A DNA stretch of 64,000 nt from a virus: positions 1-64,000 of IMG/VR virus record IMGVR_UViG_3300028800_000001; one strand, written 5' to 3'. Below the pieces are notes generated by a model that was not told the origin of the DNA, made no database searches, and was given only the letters and a program-made list of their open reading frames with translations. Shown here in pieces: positions 15,850 to 22,736 of the stretch. How positions within the stretch are numbered: position 1 is the first letter of the stretch; every line of letters begins with the position of its first letter. The position numbers and the translations under genes were made by a program.

Positions 15850-16512
15850 TTAGCGTCTTTGGATGTGATCTTCGATATATTGAGCCAGGAAGGCGAAGTT
15901 TTCTTCGACCGATCCATCGCGGTAGAGTTGTTCCATAGGACGATCAAAGAGCGCAGAGGTTGCAATGAAACTATATCCAGCCTTATTGTAATATTCTCCT
16001 TTTCCATGTTCTACAGTAAGGAAAGCGACCAATAGCCCAAAACGTTCTGGCGATTCTGCGCGGGTAATAAAGAGGCCGAATCCAGTTTGATACCCTTCAT
16101 CGTTGGTGTACTCCACTTCTTGCCCACGCAAGATATAGGTTTCATTGTTACTCAGGGTAATGCTTGTCATTTTCTTTTCCTCTTTCACTTCTTTGGTGCC
16201 ATAATATCGCTCTGTTTTTATTGCGACGTTAAAAACTGCATAACTCAAATCCCACAATCCAGTGCCACTGATGTTCTCGTCCATAAGAGAGTGAATGGTG
16301 ACGACCGCATTCTCCCAGGAAGGGCCATAGTCATTTTTGTCTCCATGATAGCAAGTAAACAAGGCGACAACCTCACCTTTTTCTTTTCCTGGCGTGCAGC
16401 GTTCAACTGTGTAGCCAGAGCCAAAGACATCGCCGCATTCATCAATACTGGTCACGGGGGTGCCGACGAGCTGGTAGAAGACGCCATGCGCGAATTCAAT
16501 TTTCGTAATCAT
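15850..16512 (-). CDS. hypothetical protein with internal duplication (220 aa)
   Basis: The two halves align: FYQLVGTPV..GDVFGSG..L/VALFTCYHGKNDYG..SLMD against TYILRGQEV..GYQTGFG..LLVAFLTVEHGKGEYY..ALFD. A methionine follows AAAGAGGAAAAGAAA between them (about residue 110), so this may be a fusion of two paralogous genes or still start internally. Start at ATG 16512 (AAAGGAGAAAAAT). Function unknown. Confidence 0.8.
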   Translation of the reverse strand: MITKIEFAHGVFYQLVGTPVTSIDECGDVFGSGYTVERCTPGKEKGEVVALFTCYHGDKNDYGPSWENAVVTIHSLMDENISGTGLWDLSYAVFNVAIKTERYYGTKEVKEEKKMTSITLSNNETYILRGQEVEYTNDEGYQTGFGLFITRAESPERFGLLVAFLTVEHGKGEYYNKAGYSFIATSALFDRPMEQLYRDGSVEENFAFLAQYIEDHIQRR

Positions 16513-16526
16513 ATTTTTCTCCTTTC

Positions 16527-16814
16527 TTATTCGCCAAGTGGCAAAACATAGACACATTCAAACGCATGCATAAAGCAGAGACAGACCGTGTCAATGCCAG
16601 GGTAGTCTTCGTCTTCGCTATGAATGAAGTCGTAACGCACGACGCATTCCGCCACGTAGTCTTCAAGTGGCGAATGGGTCTGCCCATCTGGGATAATGCT
16701 CGAAAGCAGGCCATCGCCGTATTTGCTATAACGACGAAGATGTTGAAAGTAAATACGTTTTGCCACCAGGACTGCCTCTGAGGTGGCGTGCATAAGTCCA
16801 TAATCAGTTGCCAT
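16527..16814 (-). CDS. hypothetical protein (95 aa)
   Basis: Unrecognised. Begins MATDYGLMHATSEAVLVAKR; the acidic middle contains HSEDEDYPG and the Cys-rich C terminus CLCFMHAFEC. Overlaps the upstream gene by 11 nt. Confidence 0.75.
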   Translation of the reverse strand: MATDYGLMHATSEAVLVAKRIYFQHLRRYSKYGDGLLSSIIPDGQTHSPLEDYVAECVVRYDFIHSEDEDYPGIDTVCLCFMHAFECVYVLPLGE

Positions 16815-17007
16815 TGCCTACTCCTATTCCGCAAATCGGTTGATACATCAGTTCATTATCAATCTGGTAAATCTCTCGAAACACAATGCTTCCGCTACAT
16901 TTCTCGCTTGCCAGCGTGATCGCCTTCCCTTCATTTTCAGCACAGAACTTATACAAAAGTAGATGTTTCTTTTTTCGATCTTCCAAGATGATCAGGTACG
17001 TATTCAT
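16804..17007 (-). CDS. small protein of the MKxYLxxxxD family (67 aa)
   Basis: Begins MNTYLIILEDRKKKHLLLYKF, then AENEGKAITLA. The pattern of a beta hairpin followed by (A)ENEGxA recurs in 17427-17651 and more loosely in four other small proteins of this window. Function unknown. Confidence 0.75.
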   Translation of the reverse strand: MNTYLIILEDRKKKHLLLYKFCAENEGKAITLASEKCSGSIVFREIYQIDNELMYQPICGIGVGNGN

Positions 17008-17027
17008 AAAATCTCCCTAAATTTTCT

Positions 17028-17288
17028 TCATGATGCAAGTTTCCTTTTGTTGTGAAAGACGCTCGCACGCAGTTGCGCATCTTTGAGCGAAACACTACAA
17101 ATAGCATCGATAGTCTCGTTTGCGTTGACGCCGTATACCGTGTCTCCAGGCCGCAGCGCAGGGTTACTTGACTCTGCGATAAGTTTCTTGAGTTCCAGGC
17201 GTGCTTCAGTCACATTCCTGGCATTTTTTATGAACACAATCTCCATCGTGCCATTGGCGTCGTCAAATGCGAAAGCAAGATACTTCAT
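17028..17288 (-). CDS. small protein of the MKxYLxxxxD family (86 aa)
   Basis: Begins MKYLAFAFDDANGTMEIVF followed by KNARNVTEARLEL, matching the hairpin-then-helix layout of its neighbours. ATGA overlap with 17285-17416. Confidence 0.75.
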   Translation of the reverse strand: MKYLAFAFDDANGTMEIVFIKNARNVTEARLELKKLIAESSNPALRPGDTVYGVNANETIDAICSVSLKDAQLRASVFHNKRKLAS

Positions 17289-17416
17289 TCGTGTTCTCCT
17301 CTGAGTACTTCAACGACCTTCCCTGTGGTAAGGGTAAAGAGTGCCCGTTGCAGGCGTGCTTTGATGTCTTTTTTCTGCTCGAAAACTGCTGAGCGAAAGG
17401 CGTGGAAGTCCAGCAT
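17285..17416 (-). CDS. hypothetical protein (43 aa)
   Basis: Short helical basic protein MLDFHAFRSAVFEQKKDIKA. Start at ATG 17416 with AGGAGAAAAACT; longer upstream frames would overlap 17427-17651. Confidence 0.65.
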   Translation of the reverse strand: MLDFHAFRSAVFEQKKDIKARLQRALFTLTTGKVVEVLRGEHE

Positions 17417-17426
17417 AGTTTTTCTC

Positions 17427-17651
17427 CTATCTGACAGTGACAATTTCTTGCAGAATGTTGTCGTCCTCGACGGCGACAATGTTGCGGATAGCAATCTGTA
17501 CTCGTTTTTCTCGGTAGGTTTTCATGACGAGCCCAAGTGCCGCGCCTTCATTTTCAGCGCGCACATAGATGACCATCATAGGAGTATGCGAGAAGAGGGA
17601 AGTTGTCGTTACGCCTTCCTCTTTATTCACGAGAACGATATAAATGTGCAT
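17427..17651 (-). CDS. small protein of the MKxYLxxxxD family (74 aa)
   Basis: Begins MHIYIVLVNKEEGVTTTSLF and carries VRAENEGAALGLV, closely like the AENEGKAITLA segment of 16804-17007. Function unknown. Confidence 0.75.
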   Translation of the reverse strand: MHIYIVLVNKEEGVTTTSLFSHTPMMVIYVRAENEGAALGLVMKTYREKRVQIAIRNIVAVEDDNILQEIVTVR

Positions 17652-17666
17652 TGTTTTTCTTCTTTC

Positions 17667-18272
17667 TTAGTAAAAATTCTTCTTACAAAAGCGACAGGTG
17701 TATGTTCCATCGCTGGTCTGATCCTGAGTGATATACCAACTAAAGCCGTCTTCACCCATATCTAATTGATTGATTTTGCCCATATGTGCTTTGCAGTAGA
17801 TGTAGTCTTGTCCATTAATATGCGCTATGGCTCCGATAATCGCTGCAACCGGCTCGTTTACGTACCCTTCTGCCATCGACTCCTCGACTGGCTCCACGTG
17901 TACTGCGGGTGGATGCGAGGTATCTCTTGGCGCATAGTTCTCATCTGGGCCATCCAGTCGTAACAGGTCGGTCGGCTTCTCCCTGTAACATTCAATATCA
18001 ACAATATCGGGGTCGTTACCAGGAATAAGCTCACCCTCCGGTGTCTCCAGAGAAATGCGCACCGCGTCATTCCAGAAGCGCAGTTCTTCTTTGTTGCGTA
18101 CACGCACGCGCAGCTTGACGGTATGCACCTGTGTAAGTTCATAAATGAACTCTTTCTTCGGGCGTTCTAAGACGCCTGCGTAGGCCGGTGCTTGGATTTG
18201 CCGTTGGTCTTGCCCTTCTAATCTTTCCACCTGCCAGTGTCGAAACTCTTTCCACATTTTAAATGGATTCAT
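17667..18272 (-). CDS. hypothetical protein with C-terminal zinc ribbon (201 aa)
   Basis: C-terminal CRFCKKNF (CxxC) with an upstream YCKAH suggests one zinc site; the rest is beta-rich and acidic (EGELIPGNDPDIVDIE). Starts MNPFKMWKEFRHWQVER. Function unknown. Confidence 0.8.
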   Translation of the reverse strand: MNPFKMWKEFRHWQVERLEGQDQRQIQAPAYAGVLERPKKEFIYELTQVHTVKLRVRVRNKEELRFWNDAVRISLETPEGELIPGNDPDIVDIECYREKPTDLLRLDGPDENYAPRDTSHPPAVHVEPVEESMAEGYVNEPVAAIIGAIAHINGQDYIYCKAHMGKINQLDMGEDGFSWYITQDQTSDGTYTCRFCKKNFY

Positions 18273-18312
18273 AGTAGTCCTTATTTTTTAGCTAAAAAAT
18301 GATTGAGAAAAT

Positions 18313-18358
18313 AAAGGTGAGAAGAAACGCACTGGCGACAACGTTTCTTCTCACGCGT
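18313..18358 (-). terminator. rho-independent terminator
   Basis: Perfect 13-bp stem GTGAGAAGAAACG / CGTTTCTTCTCAC (18317-18329 with 18342-18354) followed on the minus strand by CTTTATTTTCTC, right after the stop of 18363-18659. Confidence 0.8.
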
Positions 18359-18362
18359 GGAC

Positions 18363-18659
18363 TTAGGCAACCGCAGCCGTTTTATTGGCCGCGTGAATAC
18401 CTTGTACCACGAGATCAACGGCAAAGATGCGCGTGCGAAGCTGTGCGTTTGTCCAGCCCTCTTTGTTCATGTTCTCTAACCAAGCGCGGTGGTGGACAAA
18501 TAAGTAGTCCATGACCAAACCCCAGGCAACGGTTCTGTGCTGGTTGGTGACGCTATGCGTAGAGGCATAGGTTTGTCCGAGTAGAATGAAAGTCTGCGAA
18601 AATCTCTTGATCTGTCCAATAGTGAAAGTGTTGAGCGTCTTTTCTGCTTTGGTTCTCAT
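18363..18659 (-). CDS. hypothetical protein (98 aa)
   Basis: Unrecognised. Start at ATG 18659 (AGGAGAAAAATAC). Basic N terminus (RTKAEKTLNTFTIGQIKRF), several His/Trp residues. Monocistronic between the promoter at 18702-18756 and the 18313-18358 terminator. Confidence 0.75.
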   Translation of the reverse strand: MRTKAEKTLNTFTIGQIKRFSQTFILLGQTYASTHSVTNQHRTVAWGLVMDYLFVHHRAWLENMNKEGWTNAQLRTRIFAVDLVVQGIHAANKTAAVA

Positions 18660-18701
18660 GTATTTTTCTCCTCTTTCTTTGGTGAAACATCCTATGCAAC
18701 A

Positions 18702-18756
18702 ATCATAGGCCATTTTCTGAAAAACGTCAAGACTTTTTTCTGTGAATATTCAGAAA
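18702..18756 (-). promoter_or_regulatory. sigma70-type promoter with conserved upstream element
   Basis: -35 TTGACG (18730-18725), 17-nt spacer, -10 TATGAT (18707-18702). Element TTTCTGAATATTCACAGAAA contains the inverted pair TTTCTG...CAGAAA. Confidence 0.9.
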
Positions 18757-18760
18757 GGAG

Positions 18761-18801
18761 AAAAATAAAAAAAGAGAAGAGGTGTGATGCCCCTTCTCTC
18801 C
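18761..18801 (-). terminator. rho-independent terminator of a short RNA
   Basis: AGAGAAG / CTTCTCT stem with extra GG-CC pairs, followed on the minus strand by TTTTTTTATTTTT. Confidence 0.75.
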
Positions 18802-18857
18802 TGAAAAGAACCGATGCGCTCCGACTTACAAGAAGTCGAAAGAAACTGCATGAACGA
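18761..18857 (-). ncRNA. candidate ~95-nt noncoding RNA diverging from the array
   Basis: A -10 TATACT lies at 18868-18863 on the minus strand; its -35 is poor, but TTTCTGAAAAAT sits 37 nt before it. The predicted RNA contains the hairpin CGACTT..AAGTCG (18818-18834) and ends in a strong terminator. No ORF. It shares the promoter region with the 35-nt repeat array, so it may be linked to it. Confidence 0.5.
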
Positions 18858-18898
18858 AAGCTAGTATAGCAGAAAATTCGGAAGAAGTCTCTCATTTT

Positions 18899-18918
18899 TC
18901 AGAAAAATATGCTATACT
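18899..18918 (+). promoter_or_regulatory. probable promoter of the repeat array
   Basis: TATACT at 18913-18918 preceded by the palindrome TTTTTCAGAAAAA (18895-18907). The -35 region is weak. Transcription would begin near 18925, at the first array unit. The same palindrome faces the divergent short-RNA promoter. Confidence 0.55.
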
Positions 18919-18955
18919 GCGTGCAACGAAATATCTGCGTCTTCCCAAGAGAAGC

Positions 18956-19980
18956 GTTTGAATCAGTTTATACGTAAGGCAATACAGCGGTATGAACCAA
19001 TTGTGAGGTTAGTCTAAAGAAATATGGGTGAGTAAATCTATTTGTAAGAGCATAAGATGAGAGCGAGACACCAAATTACTTGTTTCACATGACATGTTCG
19101 AGTCATTAATAGTGTTGCTTCGGTATGAGCGTACGAACCAATAAACTTGTATATCTACATCAGCGTGTGAGTCATGATGTTCGCGTTTCCTACACTCAGT
19201 ACGACTCCAATAATGTGTCCGTTCCTTATCATAGTAGGAATCTCGGTGCGTGTTTGCTCAATAGATTAGTATGAACACTTAGTACATGTTGTTTCAATTG
19301 ACAGGTGCGATCCGGTTCAGCAGCGCATCAATACTTTTGCGAGAGTCATTCTTTCTGTGAAGTGTCTTGAGAAAGGTATGAGCCCAATAGGTAGTCAAGA
19401 GCAATCTAGAAGTACGAATTCTTGAAAACGTGTTTCCATGATATATGTGTGAACCATTGTGTAGGCAATTCATCTGATTTGTCTGAGTCGCTAACAACGT
19501 TTCTCTCATTACATTTGCACGATCCAACAAAGCAGTAAGAATACCATAGAAGTGAGAATCAATATGTAGGTCTTTTCGTTCAATTCGTATGAACCATCAG
19601 GGCAGTAGTTTTTATACAAGGTGTGAGTCGCAATAATAGTTGCTTCAGGTTTGAGGATCGAGTCACCAACGCAGTATTATCAGCAACACTGAACGATTGT
19701 AAAATGATAGTTTTACCATATCGTGAGTAAGAGCCAACCTAGCCGTTGCGTCGCATAAAGGGAGCGAACGAATAGAGCAGTCAATTCGATATTGAAGTTT
19801 GAGTCTACCAGGAGTTTGTATCATGGCTGGGGCGTGAGCGTTTGAATTACTGATACTGTATAATCAAACAACAAGTATGAGGCGTGATTTTATAAAAGAC
19901 GTTCGAGCTGTTCAAAGGAGATCTTTCGAAGCTTGGGAGCGAATCGTTTTAAATGTCATTTCAATAAGCGCGTATGAAAT
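18956..19980 (+). repeat. array of ~30 degenerate 35-nt dual-box units, TIGR-like
   Basis: Unit starts fall at 18956, 18990, 19026, 19061, 19096, 19131, 19165, 19199, 19234, 19269, 19305, 19339, 19376, 19412, 19447, 19481, 19517, 19552, 19587, 19621, 19656, 19691, 19727, 19762, 19797, 19832, (19866), 19901, 19937 and 19972. Spacing is 34-37 nt, mean 35.0. Box A is GTNYGARYC, with GA at positions 5-6 in all aligned units except the decayed 19866 one. Box B starts at position 19 (GT in about 22 of 29 units, often followed by N4 TTC and A or G). Between the boxes lie about 9 and about 8 variable nt. The A core YGAR and the B core YTCR can pair. The layout of two short boxes and two ~9-nt variable segments per ~36 nt is that of TIGR guide arrays; a CRISPR would have a long exact repeat. 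No Tas/Nop protein was found in the window. Confidence 0.85.
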
Positions 19981-20011
19981 AAGAGAGAAGCAGGGGGTTT
20001 GCTTCTCTCTT
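19981..20011. terminator. bidirectional hairpin terminator
   Basis: Perfect 11-bp stem AAGAGAGAAGC / GCTTCTCTCTT with a 9-nt loop. It closes the plus-strand array and, from the other side, follows the stop of the peptidase gene at 20011. T runs are short on both sides. Confidence 0.8.
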
Positions 20012-20889
20012 TATGCAGGGGTAACAATATCGCCTTGTCCACCCCAATACTTTTCAAAGGTGGCGTAAGTCATCCACTGCATGTTGAGTCGAGAGCTGTC
20101 GGCCAGATGTACGTACTGGATGCCGCTGATTGTTTTTCCACCGATTACCACTAAGATATGTCCTCCGGTCCACTTGTAGGGCGGAAAACCAATGATGACA
20201 GGTGTCCCATTATTACCAGCGTTGACCACATCGTCAATTGTGGGATTGTTCATTTCCTGTGTCTTAAAACCAAAGTGCGAAGTGGTGTAGTCAATCCCTT
20301 GCCACTCCATGAGTCCCTGGTCGGTCGTGATTTCGTGAATACTACTTTCGTAGTTGATCACATCCGTGAGACTGAGCTTTTTTCCGTAGGCATCCATGAC
20401 CTCTTTCATGGAAGAAGCAGAACAGTCAGACGGCCACCAGTTATTATACTGATCAGTGGAGCTATAGTTGGCTGCGTTCGTCTGATCAATACGTACAAGT
20501 GCCTGGGAAGCATTGGCTGCTTTCGCAGGAGCCGCAACTGGCATCTTGACTTGTTTGGTGGTCACCACTGGCGTTGCTTTGGGCGAATTTTGTGTGACTA
20601 CCACCACGTTTTGCATCACGCCGCCATCCCAGCCAGTGATCACGCCAACCGGCCCAACTGGTCGTTGTGTCCAGGCAATAAATCCAAGAAATGTAATGCC
20701 AAAGACGATGACAAGTGCGCCATTTACCAGAAACTTCTTCAGGCGTGATGGACGGCGCAAGACGGGAAGTGGATCGGTCCTACGAACCGCAGTGCTGCGT
20801 GCAGGAACAACAGAGATAGCGCGAGACGGTGGTTCCTCAAGAATTGATTCGACCACCATCACACGCCGCGAGAGACTCGATTCTCTCAT
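20011..20889 (-). CDS. membrane-anchored C39-like cysteine peptidase (292 aa)
   Basis: Basic cytoplasmic N terminus, one membrane segment (residues ~53-73), a Thr/Pro-rich linker (100-130), then a C39-like (papain fold) domain. Catalytic Cys156 in WWPSDCSASSMKEV, His244 in WTGGHILVVIGG and Asp264 in HLADSSR are all present. The topology puts the catalytic domain outside the membrane. Such proteins cleave peptides or remodel the wall; the substrate here is unknown. It converges on the repeat array and shares its terminator, so the array does not lie in its operon. Confidence 0.85.
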   Translation of the reverse strand: MRESSLSRRVMVVESILEEPPSRAISVVPARSTAVRRTDPLPVLRRPSRLKKFLVNGALVIVFGITFLGFIAWTQRPVGPVGVITGWDGGVMQNVVVVTQNSPKATPVVTTKQVKMPVAAPAKAANASQALVRIDQTNAANYSSTDQYNNWWPSDCSASSMKEVMDAYGKKLSLTDVINYESSIHEITTDQGLMEWQGIDYTTSHFGFKTQEMNNPTIDDVVNAGNNGTPVIIGFPPYKWTGGHILVVIGGKTISGIQYVHLADSSRLNMQWMTYATFEKYWGGQGDIVTPA

Positions 20890-21128
20890 GAGTACCTTCC
20901 TTTCCTTCTATGCACGCCTCTACGATATGTGCGTGGCACAGGAGAACGTCGCGAGCTTTTATGATAGCTGCGCGAAAGAATAGAAGCCATCATCCCCAAA
21001 AGAAGAACGATGACAATAGGGACGATCAGCCAGAGCGCAGGGATTATTTTCCCTAGAAGCAGCCCGACCAGCAGGCCAAGACAGGCAGTTTCGCTATGCT
21101 TGACGCGGTAGTACAGCGGATTTTTCAT
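20886..21128 (-). CDS. small two-pass membrane protein (80 aa)
   Basis: Membrane segments at about residues 15-35 and 36-53, then a very basic tail (SYHKSSRRSPVPRTYRRGVHRRKGR). Start at ATG 21128, which overlaps the upstream stop as ATGA. Coupled by 4 nt to the peptidase gene, so possibly a partner protein. Confidence 0.8.
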   Translation of the reverse strand: MKNPLYYRVKHSETACLGLLVGLLLGKIIPALWLIVPIVIVLLLGMMASILSRSYHKSSRRSPVPRTYRRGVHRRKGRYS

Positions 21129-21289
21129 AGGAGCGCTCCAACCAGCAGGATACAAAGAACAAGGAGCACCAATGTGAAAAAAACGATCACCAGATCTGCG
21201 TAGAAGAGGGATCGTTCATTGCGCCAGTATTTGAGAGCCGCACCTTCAGAGGTGCTCAGGCCCGTGTAAATGGTGTGTACTCGTTTCAC
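21125..21289 (-). CDS. small single-pass membrane protein, GTG start (54 aa)
   Basis: GTG start at 21289 overlapping the upstream stop as GTGA; AGGAAAAAATT is upstream. Product MKRVHTIYTGLSTSEGAALK-like, then a C-terminal membrane segment (LVIVFFTLVLLVLCILLVGALL). It fills a gap that would otherwise be unexplained between two coupled genes. Confidence 0.75.
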   Translation of the reverse strand: MKRVHTIYTGLSTSEGAALKYWRNERSLFYADLVIVFFTLVLLVLCILLVGALL

Positions 21290-21597
21290 AATTTTTTCCT
21301 AAAAAGAATGTAGAGCAGCAGGAAAATACTCACTGCTGCCCCAATAATAATGGCACAAAGTGCAAAGAACATGCCAAACACGCCGGTACCAATTGCGCCA
21401 GTACACGCTCCAACCAGGAGCAGGAAAATTGCCGCTCCAAGTCGTCTGGCTAATTGGTGATCCTCTTGCTTTCTTCGCTCTCTTCTCAGTTCTTCACGAA
21501 AAAAGTACTGATCGGTATCAGAGAGTGGGCGATACACGCTGACAGGATGGTCAGTAGTATGCACGTCGGCAATGTGTTGGCGTTGGTAGTGTTTCAT
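21286..21597 (-). CDS. two-pass membrane protein (103 aa)
   Basis: Polar N-terminal ~50 residues rich in Arg/Glu, then membrane segments at about 52-72 and 75-98 and the tail FRKKL. Part of the four-gene membrane cluster with the C39-like peptidase. Confidence 0.8.
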   Translation of the reverse strand: MKHYQRQHIADVHTTDHPVSVYRPLSDTDQYFFREELRRERRKQEDHQLARRLGAAIFLLLVGACTGAIGTGVFGMFFALCAIIIGAAVSIFLLLYILFRKKL

Positions 21598-21606
21598 AAA
21601 TTTCCT

Positions 21607-21828
21607 TTACGCAGCAGGAGACATTTTTTCTACGACCGCATACAATCCATCATTGCGCGTCTTTGCGTCAATGACGTTCCAACTGAGCAGGCTACTTTCC
21701 GTGAGCTGTTTGCCATCAATGCGTTCTCTCACGAATGCCAGAAGATCAATTGTATCCTCTGGTGTCCAACCCAGGCGCTCCAAATTCTCAAGATGAAGCT
21801 CAAACAAAGAAACATCAAGGGGGTCCAT
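21607..21828 (-). CDS. hypothetical helical protein (73 aa)
   Basis: Unrecognised. Start at ATG 21828 (AAAGGATTTTGC). Reads MDPLDVSLFELHLENLERLG, acidic and helical. Confidence 0.75.
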   Translation of the reverse strand: MDPLDVSLFELHLENLERLGWTPEDTIDLLAFVRERIDGKQLTESSLLSWNVIDAKTRNDGLYAVVEKMSPAA

Positions 21829-21844
21829 GCAAAATCCTTTCTCT

Positions 21845-22036
21845 TTAAAACGCCACTCCAACGGCGATGTACGTCCAAACGACTGTGAGTGCTCCTATCA
21901 GGAGCCAGATATACCAGGGCGTGTGTTTAGCAAAAATGAAACCATAGCGCCGTAAACGGCTGTACTTTTTGATACAAAAGAAGCCCACTACAAAGAGCGC
22001 TCCCAGCGAGAGTAGTAAAAGTGCTACTTTGATCAA
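21845..22036 (-). CDS. two-pass membrane protein, TTG start (63 aa)
   Basis: AGGAGG lies 7 nt before TTG 22036, and that AGGAGG would be internal if the longer start at 22057 were used. The product LIKVALLLLSLGALFVVGF has membrane segments at ~3-20 and ~41-62. Confidence 0.7.
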   Translation of the reverse strand: MIKVALLLLSLGALFVVGFFCIKKYSRLRRYGFIFAKHTPWYIWLLIGALTVVWTYIAVGVAF

Positions 22037-22055
22037 CGCTTTCCTCCTTTTTTCC

Positions 22056-22084
22056 AAAAATAAAATGAGGCAGAAAACTGCCTC
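22056..22084 (-). terminator. rho-independent terminator in leader
   Basis: GAGGCAG / CTGCCTC stem, 4-nt loop, then ATTTTATTTTT on the minus strand. It lies between promoter 22173-22228 and the start at 22036, so it either ends an ~100-nt leader RNA or works as an attenuator. Confidence 0.75.
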
Positions 22085-22172
22085 GCTCGTGCTTTGTTAC
22101 TACCTGTATGCGGATTACATAGTCTACCCTCCAGCTTTGGGACAATTAGAACATTCGTTTTTCTCTTCCTCA

Positions 22173-22228
22173 AGTATATGCGAAAGAAAAGCTTTTTGTC
22201 AATAGTTTCTTCTATTTATTTTCAGAAA
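22173..22228 (-). promoter_or_regulatory. sigma70-type promoter with conserved upstream element
   Basis: -35 TTGACA (22202-22197), 18-nt spacer, -10 TATACT (22178-22173). Element TTTCTGAAAATAAATAGAAG; it covers the last codons (SENK) and stop of 22212-22679. Confidence 0.85.
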
Positions 22229-22679
22229 GCAAAGTGATCGCATGTCGCACAACGGTTTGTCGCGTTGAGTCGAAATTCAACCGATAATGCTCTTTGGCGC
22301 GCTCAAGAATGGGAAGCGGGTCAACACCCCAACGGTCAAGCCGATCAAGCATGAGCGAAAGCGCAAGGTATTCTTCGGCTGCGGCCATGTGAATACCCTC
22401 TTGCTCGTCACCATCATTGCTGCGACGAAGATACGAACGCGAATATTCAAAGAGTTGTTGTGCAACCACACTCTTTTCTTTTTCTTCACGCGCTTCTTCG
22501 TCAGGGATGGAAGAGATTTTTCTTGCCATCAGCTCGTCGGTATATTGCTTCAGGAGTGGTCTTGCACTATCGGTGACTGCGAGGCGGAATTCTTCGCCTT
22601 CGCTGGTTTTGAAGATAGCTTCTTGTTCACCTTCCCGATTCGTTTTTACGGTATATTGGACAAATTGGACTTGTTTCAT
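22212..22679 (-). CDS. hypothetical protein (155 aa)
   Basis: Unrecognised. Beta N terminus (VQFVQYTVKTNREGEQEAIF), then a charged helical region (EEAREEKEKSVVAQQLF). It follows the tRNA-like RNA and its terminator, so expression may depend on read-through. Confidence 0.8.
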   Translation of the reverse strand: MKQVQFVQYTVKTNREGEQEAIFKTSEGEEFRLAVTDSARPLLKQYTDELMARKISSIPDEEAREEKEKSVVAQQLFEYSRSYLRRSNDGDEQEGIHMAAAEEYLALSLMLDRLDRWGVDPLPILERAKEHYRLNFDSTRQTVVRHAITLLSENK

Positions 22680-22702
22680 AATTTCTCCTTGGTGTTTAGA
22701 AT

Positions 22703-22736
22703 AAAAAAAAGCGCCCCCCAGATGTATGAGGAGCGC
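22703..22736 (-). terminator. rho-independent terminator of the tRNA-like RNA
   Basis: GCGCTCC / GGGGCGC stem with 12-nt loop followed by TTTTTTTTATT on the minus strand. Confidence 0.85.

Larger units (their letters stand above)
18925..20011 (+). ncRNA. candidate ~1.09-kb noncoding array transcript
   Basis: The plus strand runs from the -10 box at 18913-18918 to a hairpin terminator at 19981-20011 with no credible coding frame; the only long frames are broken and lack ribosome sites. The whole transcript consists of ~35-nt units (next entry). It is expected to be processed or to act as a scaffold; that is inference. Confidence 0.6.

Noticed and set aside
19294-19530. Minus-strand ORF of 78 codons inside the array
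   Set aside because: No ribosome site, and it cuts across the periodic units; its codons follow the repeat pattern by chance.
18956-19980. CRISPR array
   Set aside because: Period and length would fit, but no exact repeat of 20 nt or more exists; only short degenerate boxes recur, and no cas gene is in the window.
18956-19980. Plasmid origin iterons
   Set aside because: Iterons are usually 17-22 bp and nearly identical; here over half of each unit is variable and the array has its own promoter and terminator. No rep gene is seen.
20158-20983. Two long plus-strand ORFs opposite the peptidase gene
   Set aside because: Shadows of a clearly coding minus-strand gene with an intact catalytic triad.
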